This document shows positions 7,102 to 9,429 of a stretch of DNA of 9,429 bases, piece by piece. Position numbers and translations under genes: made by a program. Under the pieces are notes generated by a model. The model was not told the DNA's origin. It did no database searches and saw only the letters and a program-made list of their open reading frames with translations. Each line of letters starts with the position of its first letter. Position 1 is the stretch's first letter. The stretch is from Oscillospiraceae bacterium (GTDB taxonomy: Bacteria > Bacillota > Clostridia > Oscillospirales > Oscillospiraceae). Location: the NCBI GenBank assembly GCA_031272845.1, contig JAISTA010000125.1, positions 1 to 9,429 on the forward strand, given 5' to 3'.

Positions 7102-7497
7102 ATGAAGCTTGAACGCAAAAATTACGGCAGCGGCGCGCCGCTTGAGGACAAGGCGGGTTACTCGCGCATGGTCGCGGTCGGGCCGTTTGTCAAAATCGGC
7201 GGCACGACCTCAGTTTTGCCGGACGGCAGCGTCTACGGAGAAAACGACGCGTACGCGCAGACAAAATTTGTGCTTGAAAAGTTCGCGGGGTTGTTAAAGC
7301 AGGCCGGAGCGGGCATAAAGGACGTTGTTTCCGTCAAGGTATACGCGACGGATATGAAGCACGGCGCTGAAATCGCCCGCGCTTACAGCGAGATGTTTTT
7401 CGATGTGCGCCCGCTCTTTACTGTCGTCGGCACAACGGCGCTGAACCGGCCGACACAGCTCGTAGAGATAGAGCTTGAGGCGATTATCGCGGAATAG
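7102..7497 (+). CDS. RidA/YjgF/YER057c/UK114 family protein without the canonical arginine
   Basis: A 131-residue RidA-superfamily protein; archetypal members hydrolyse reactive enamine/imine intermediates from amino-acid metabolism. Family features are VGPFVKIGGTTSVLPDGSVYG, a central DAYAQTKFVLEKFAGLLKQAG helix, DVVSVKVYATDM, and the C-terminal LVEIELEAI with E122. The segment RPLFTVVGTTAL aligns with PARSTVxVxxL of classical RidA, so Leu105 stands where the catalytic Arg is found. This places it outside the archetypal RidA subgroup, and enamine deaminase activity should not be assumed. The start at 7102 follows GGAGG (7090-7094) by 7 nt; earlier in-frame ATGs fall inside the previous gene. 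It is last in the operon, 43 nt after the DAO-fold gene, and probably deals with the imine product or senses it. Confidence 0.87.
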   Translation: MKLERKNYGSGAPLEDKAGYSRMVAVGPFVKIGGTTSVLPDGSVYGENDAYAQTKFVLEKFAGLLKQAGAGIKDVVSVKVYATDMKHGAEIARAYSEMFFDVRPLFTVVGTTALNRPTQLVEIELEAIIAE

Positions 7498-7589
7498 GCG
7501 GGAAAATCGGGCGGAGCTATGCGACGAGAGGGTATACGACGCGATGAATACACACCCATAATATACCAATGAAATATTGGAAAAAATGC

Positions 7590-7618
7590 TTGACAACAGC
7601 GGAACAGTGTGGTAAACT
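7590..7618 (+). promoter_or_regulatory. Sigma-A-type promoter of the cold-shock gene
   Basis: TTGACA (7590-7595), a 17-nt spacer and TAAACT (7613-7618) form a near-consensus vegetative promoter. TG at 7610-7611 adds an extended -10 element. An A-rich run (7581-7586) just upstream of the -35 could act as an UP element. Transcription should start near 7625, giving a leader of about 110 nt, long as is usual for cold-shock genes. Confidence 0.82.
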
Positions 7619-7647
7619 AACCGAAGTATTCATGAAAAGACCTTGTG

Positions 7648-7691
7648 CTCGCTTGCGCGTATCATTGCTGTTTGATGATTTGCCCGGCGAG
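7648..7691 (+). promoter_or_regulatory. Nested inverted repeats in the cold-shock gene leader
   Basis: The 5' half of the leader can fold: CTCGC (7648-7652) pairs with GCGAG (7687-7691), and ATCAT (7661-7665) pairs with ATGAT (7675-7679) inside it. The arms are short (5 bp each), with an unpaired internal loop between them. The pairing is seen in the sequence; any regulatory role is inferred from the known behaviour of structured cold-shock leaders. Confidence 0.35.
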
Positions 7692-7702
7692 TTTTGTTTG
7701 TT

Positions 7703-7736
7703 TTGGGTACGAAAAATATTTATCGGAGGTACCCAA
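7703..7736 (+). promoter_or_regulatory. Hairpin overlapping the ribosome binding site and start of the cold-shock gene
   Basis: TTGGGTAC (7703-7710) and GTACCCAA (7729-7736) are perfect 8-bp complementary arms around an 18-nt A/T-rich loop. The Shine-Dalgarno GGAGG (7725-7729) lies in the 3' side of the loop with its last G in the stem, and the stem ends on the A of the ATG. The structure could control access of ribosomes to this message, for instance by temperature. The arms are observed; the function is inferred. Confidence 0.55.
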
Positions 7737-7948
7737 TGAGTAACGGTACAGTAAAATGGTTCAACCCGGATAAGGGCTTCGGCTTTATATCCAATGACGA
7801 CGGCGGCGAGGATGTCTTTGTACATTTTTCCGCAATCACGTCCAGCGGCTTTCGTTCCTTGAACGAGGGTCAGCGCGTCACGTTCGAAACAGAGCAGGAT
7901 CCCAAGAACAGCCGCAGACTGCGCGCTGTCAACGTCAACCTAGCGTAA
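7736..7948 (+). CDS. Cold-shock domain protein (CspA family)
   Basis: A 70-residue single cold-shock domain protein that binds single-stranded RNA or DNA and acts as an RNA chaperone. MSNGTVKWFNPDKGFGFI contains RNP1 (KGFGFI, residues 13-18), and DVFVHF (26-31) is RNP2. ITSSGFRSLNEGQRVTFE and the C-terminal RRLRAVNVNLA complete the five-stranded barrel. Length is typical of the family. The start is fixed by GGAGG at 7725-7729, 6 nt before the ATG; an in-frame ATG at 7694 lies in the leader and is not supported. It has its own promoter and structured leader and is followed by a very long hairpin, so it appears monocistronic. There is no sign of damage. Whether it is cold-induced or constitutive cannot be told from the protein. 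Confidence 0.95.
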   Translation: MSNGTVKWFNPDKGFGFISNDDGGEDVFVHFSAITSSGFRSLNEGQRVTFETEQDPKNSRRLRAVNVNLA

Positions 7949-7972
7949 GCTGAGAATCTGCACGAGCAAGCG

Positions 7973-8078
7973 CAGGGCATAAGCCTCGCAAGCTTCAGCG
8001 AAAACCTGTCCGGACGCGTAACAGCGTCCGCACGGTTTGAACGCTGAAGCTTGTGCGGCTTGTGCCCTGTTTGTTTTT
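7973..8078 (+). terminator. Long 97-nt hairpin with T-rich tail after the cold-shock gene
   Basis: Arms 7973-8000 and 8042-8069 are complementary over 28 nt, with one true mismatch and two G-U type pairs (left arm starts CAGGGCATAAGCC, right arm ends GGCTTGTGCCCTG). Inside, AAACC (8002-8006) pairs with GGTTT (8034-8038), and CGGACGC (8011-8017) pairs with GCGTCCG (8024-8030) around the loop GTAACA. TTTGTTTTT (8070-8078) follows at once. This fits an intrinsic terminator for the cold-shock gene, but the stem is several times longer than usual. It could also be a palindromic mobile repeat or a small structured RNA. Confidence 0.6.
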
Positions 8079-8230
8079 GCGGAGAAAACCCGGTGTTTTT
8101 TTGACGCGCGCGGAGCTTTGCCGAAAACCATACGGCTAAGCGTTCTGTAAAGCCGAATATTATGTACTGCTTTATAAGTTGAAGTACTATATTATAAGCG
8201 CGGCGAATGCCGAAAACGGAGGAAACAAAA

Positions 8231-8923
8231 ATGCTGAGCTTATATTTCAGCGGAACGGGTAATACAAGGCACCTTGCAGAGCTGCTTGCCAAAAAACTCG
8301 GGTGTCCCGCAGTGTCGATTGAGGCCCAAGACGCCGCCGAGCAAATCGCGCGGACGGACAGCCTGATTTTCGCGTTCCCTATTTATATGACGAATATGCC
8401 GGGAATTGTGCGCGATTACATAAACGGCAATGCGGAGTTTTGGAAAGGCAAGCGCGTTTTTATCCTTGCGGCCTGCGCAATGGTAAGCGGTGCGGCAGTC
8501 GCGAACGCGGCAGCGCTGTTCCGCTGGCACGGCGCGGAGATTCTCGGCGGAGAGACCGTCAAAATGCCGGACAACATCGGCGATGTAAGGCTTATAACAA
8601 CGCTTTTGCCGAAACGGCGCAATCCAAAGGTTTTGAGCCGTGCCGACAAGAAAATATCGGCGCTCGCGGAGCTGATAGAACGCGGAGCGTATCCGCGGCA
8701 CGGCCTGAGCGCAAAAGCACACCCGCAAGCTGAAAAACCGGGCAATCCGGGGCCGAAAATTGACAAAGCGAAATGCGACGGCTGCGGTATCTGCAAGAAA
8801 AACTGCCCATCACCGCAAAAATGCACGCTGTGCTATCGCTGCTTTAACCTGTGCCCGCAGCAAGCAATAACGCTGATGGGCGACAAGGTGAGACTTCAGT
8901 ATTTGTATGAGGATTTAGGCTAG
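8231..8923 (+). CDS. EFR1-like flavodoxin domain plus two-cluster ferredoxin fusion
   Basis: A 230-residue cytoplasmic electron-transfer protein. The N-terminus MLSLYFSGTGNTRHLAELLAKK carries the flavodoxin phosphate loop (SGTGNT, residues 7-12), and the middle is a flavodoxin-like fold (FAFPIYMTNMPGIVRDYI, FILAACAM). The C-terminus has two cysteine sets: C182, C185, C188, C192 (CDGCGICKKNCP) and C198, C201, C204, C208 (CTLCYRCFNLCPQQAI), consistent with two [4Fe-4S] clusters. This order matches the EFR1-type proteins common in Clostridia. The spacer between the two sets is only about five residues (PSPQK), whereas related proteins usually have roughly 15 more. The start at 8231 follows GGAGG (8219-8223) at 7 nt; the in-frame ATG at 8207 has no such site. 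It appears monocistronic and is followed by a strong terminator. The redox partner is unknown. Confidence 0.87.
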   Translation: MLSLYFSGTGNTRHLAELLAKKLGCPAVSIEAQDAAEQIARTDSLIFAFPIYMTNMPGIVRDYINGNAEFWKGKRVFILAACAMVSGAAVANAAALFRWHGAEILGGETVKMPDNIGDVRLITTLLPKRRNPKVLSRADKKISALAELIERGAYPRHGLSAKAHPQAEKPGNPGPKIDKAKCDGCGICKKNCPSPQKCTLCYRCFNLCPQQAITLMGDKVRLQYLYEDLG

Positions 8924-8942
8924 GCGGGGGCGGAGTTGTTTG

Positions 8943-8975
8943 GCGGGGAGCTTTTTGTTTCCCGCTTTTTTGTTT
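8943..8975 (+). terminator. Intrinsic terminator after the EFR1-like gene
   Basis: GCGGGGAGC (8943-8951) pairs with GTTTCCCGC (8957-8965) over 9 bp including two G-U pairs, with a TTTTT loop. A T run (8966-8971) plus GTTT follows directly. It begins 19 nt after the stop codon. This is a textbook Rho-independent terminator. Confidence 0.88.
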
Positions 8976-9118
8976 TGGGTTTGCGGCGGGGCTGATGTTC
9001 TTTTAGACGCAAAACTCAAGGCGGGAGCGAAAAGTTCTCTGTTTGGGGCAGGGTGCGGTGTTTGGAATTGGGATTTAGCTGTTCTTCGGTTCACAGCAAG
9101 AGCGCCTACGCGGCGGGC

Positions 9119-9152
9119 GGTTACTTTTTCCGCTTCGCCGGAAAAAGCAACC
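9119..9152. repeat. 14-bp inverted repeat (hairpin), probable dispersed intergenic repeat
   Basis: GGTTACTTTTTCCG (9119-9132) and CGGAAAAAGCAACC (9139-9152) are complementary at 13 of 14 positions around the loop CTTCGC. Translated, the region gives strings such as GGYFFRFAGKSNQKG, which I recall from many spurious predicted proteins in clostridial genomes. That suggests a multi-copy intergenic element, though I could not test it here. Confidence 0.6.
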
Positions 9153-9164
9153 AAAAAGGGGCGA

Positions 9165-9181
9165 CTTCTTTTAGAAAGAAG
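9165..9181. repeat. 7-bp perfect hairpin CTTCTTT/AAAGAAG
   Basis: CTTCTTT (9165-9171) and AAAGAAG (9175-9181) are perfectly complementary around TAG. A short T run (9186-9190) follows a few bases later. It lies just after the 14-bp hairpin and probably belongs to the same element. Confidence 0.45.
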
Positions 9182-9273
9182 CAAATCTTTTTATGCCGGG
9201 CAGGCGGAGTAGCTGCAATGCAGTCCCTGCCCACACCGCGAGAAGTGCGGTGCAGCGTCCGAACGCCTGCGCA

Positions 9274-9340
9274 CCGCCGCACACAGGGGCGAAGCCTGTC
9301 GCGGGGCTAGAGACTTAGGTTAGGCTGCATGTGTGCGCGG
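9274..9340. repeat. Inverted repeat CCG(C)CGCACACA / TGTGTGCGCGG
   Basis: CGCACACA (9278-9285) pairs perfectly with TGTGTGCG (9330-9337). The stem extends by CCG (9274-9276) with CGG (9338-9340) if C9277 is bulged. The enclosed 44 nt contain a small hairpin (CAGG/CCTG around 9284-9298). Eleven base pairs closing a loop of this size suggest a structured RNA or element boundary more than chance, but this is unproven. Confidence 0.4.
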
Positions 9341-9429
9341 ATTGCGGTGGGGGTGCCAACCGGAAGGACGGTGCTGCTACGATCGCTGCCGCACGCTCTA
9401 GCGGCAATGTAGTGCGTCTCCCGACGAGG

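Larger units (their letters stand above)
8977..9429. other. Gene-free, inverted-repeat-rich stretch
   Basis: About 450 nt with no credible coding sequence on either strand. Open frames of up to about 90 codons exist, but they lack ribosome binding sites, recognisable domains and normal composition, and they read straight through the hairpins listed separately. Besides those, there are small inverted repeats at 9236-9252 (ACCGC/GCGGT) and 9387-9406 (TGCCGC/GCGGCA with an 8-nt loop). The overall look is of a dispersed intergenic repeat or a structured RNA region cut by the window end. I cannot name it. Confidence 0.5.

Noticed and set aside
7531..7580. GGTATA/TATACC and CCAAT/ATTGG inverted repeats upstream of the cold-shock promoter
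   Set aside because: Arms of only 5-6 bp in A/T-rich DNA, with no T tract on the + strand side; not convincing as a terminator for the RidA gene or as an operator.
8172..8198. TTATAAG repeated 20 bp apart upstream of the EFR1-like gene, a possible promoter
   Set aside because: Several TATAAT-like hexamers can be drawn here, but none has a good -35 at 16-18 nt, so no specific promoter could be chosen.
8940..9310. Short open frames on both strands after the last terminator (up to about 90 codons)
   Set aside because: They run through inverted repeats, have no ribosome binding sites or domains, and look like translations of a non-coding repeat.
1..9429. CRISPR arrays, tRNA or rRNA genes, insertion sequences, phage genes
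   Set aside because: I saw no regularly spaced direct repeats, tRNA- or rRNA-like sequence, transposase motifs or phage structural genes.

Overview
This 9.4 kb window looks like chromosomal DNA of an anaerobic, fairly GC-rich Gram-positive bacterium of the Clostridia/Eubacteriales type. The evidence is strong GGAGG-type ribosome binding sites, an EFR1-like flavodoxin/ferredoxin fusion, a DHHW-type O-acetylation partner protein, and an oxygen-sensitive-looking flavin and iron-sulfur amine-oxidising operon with tight ATGA overlaps. The organism is inferred from gene content only. All genes I accept lie on the + strand.

Region 1 (1-2364) is the end of a surface-polysaccharide O-acetylation module. 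It holds an AlgI-like membrane-bound O-acyltransferase (MBOAT), cut by the window edge and interrupted by an in-frame TAG, followed 12 nt after its stop by a DHHW/AlgJ-like extracytoplasmic SGNH-type protein. A GC-rich hairpin closes the module.

Region 2 (2538-7497) is a six-gene operon. In order it encodes an ornithine cyclodeaminase/mu-crystallin family protein, a small [2Fe-2S] protein (HcnA-like), an FAD oxidoreductase carrying an extra two-cluster ferredoxin domain (HcnB/OoxA-like), a small BFD-type [2Fe-2S] protein, a DAO-fold FAD oxidoreductase (HcnC/SoxB/OoxB-like) and a RidA-family protein. Together they read as a multi-subunit amine or amino-acid dehydrogenase: the DAO-fold subunit would oxidise a C-N bond, electrons would pass through the [2Fe-2S], FAD and ferredoxin modules, and the RidA-like protein may handle the imine product. 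The substrate cannot be read from the sequence, and there is no transporter or regulator gene in the operon.

Region 3 (7498-8230) holds a small cold-shock protein gene with a clear sigma-A-type promoter, a roughly 110-nt structured leader and a hairpin that overlaps its ribosome binding site. It is followed by a very long (97 nt) near-perfect hairpin with a T-rich tail.

Region 4 (8231-9429) has an EFR1-like flavodoxin plus ferredoxin protein, a strong intrinsic terminator, and then about 450 nt without a credible gene but dense in inverted repeats. That last stretch resembles a dispersed intergenic repeat or structured RNA.

The points most worth a second look are the modular amine-dehydrogenase operon with its inserted ferredoxin domain, the in-frame TAG in the acyltransferase, the cold-shock leader hairpin, the 97-nt hairpin and the repeat-rich 3' end.
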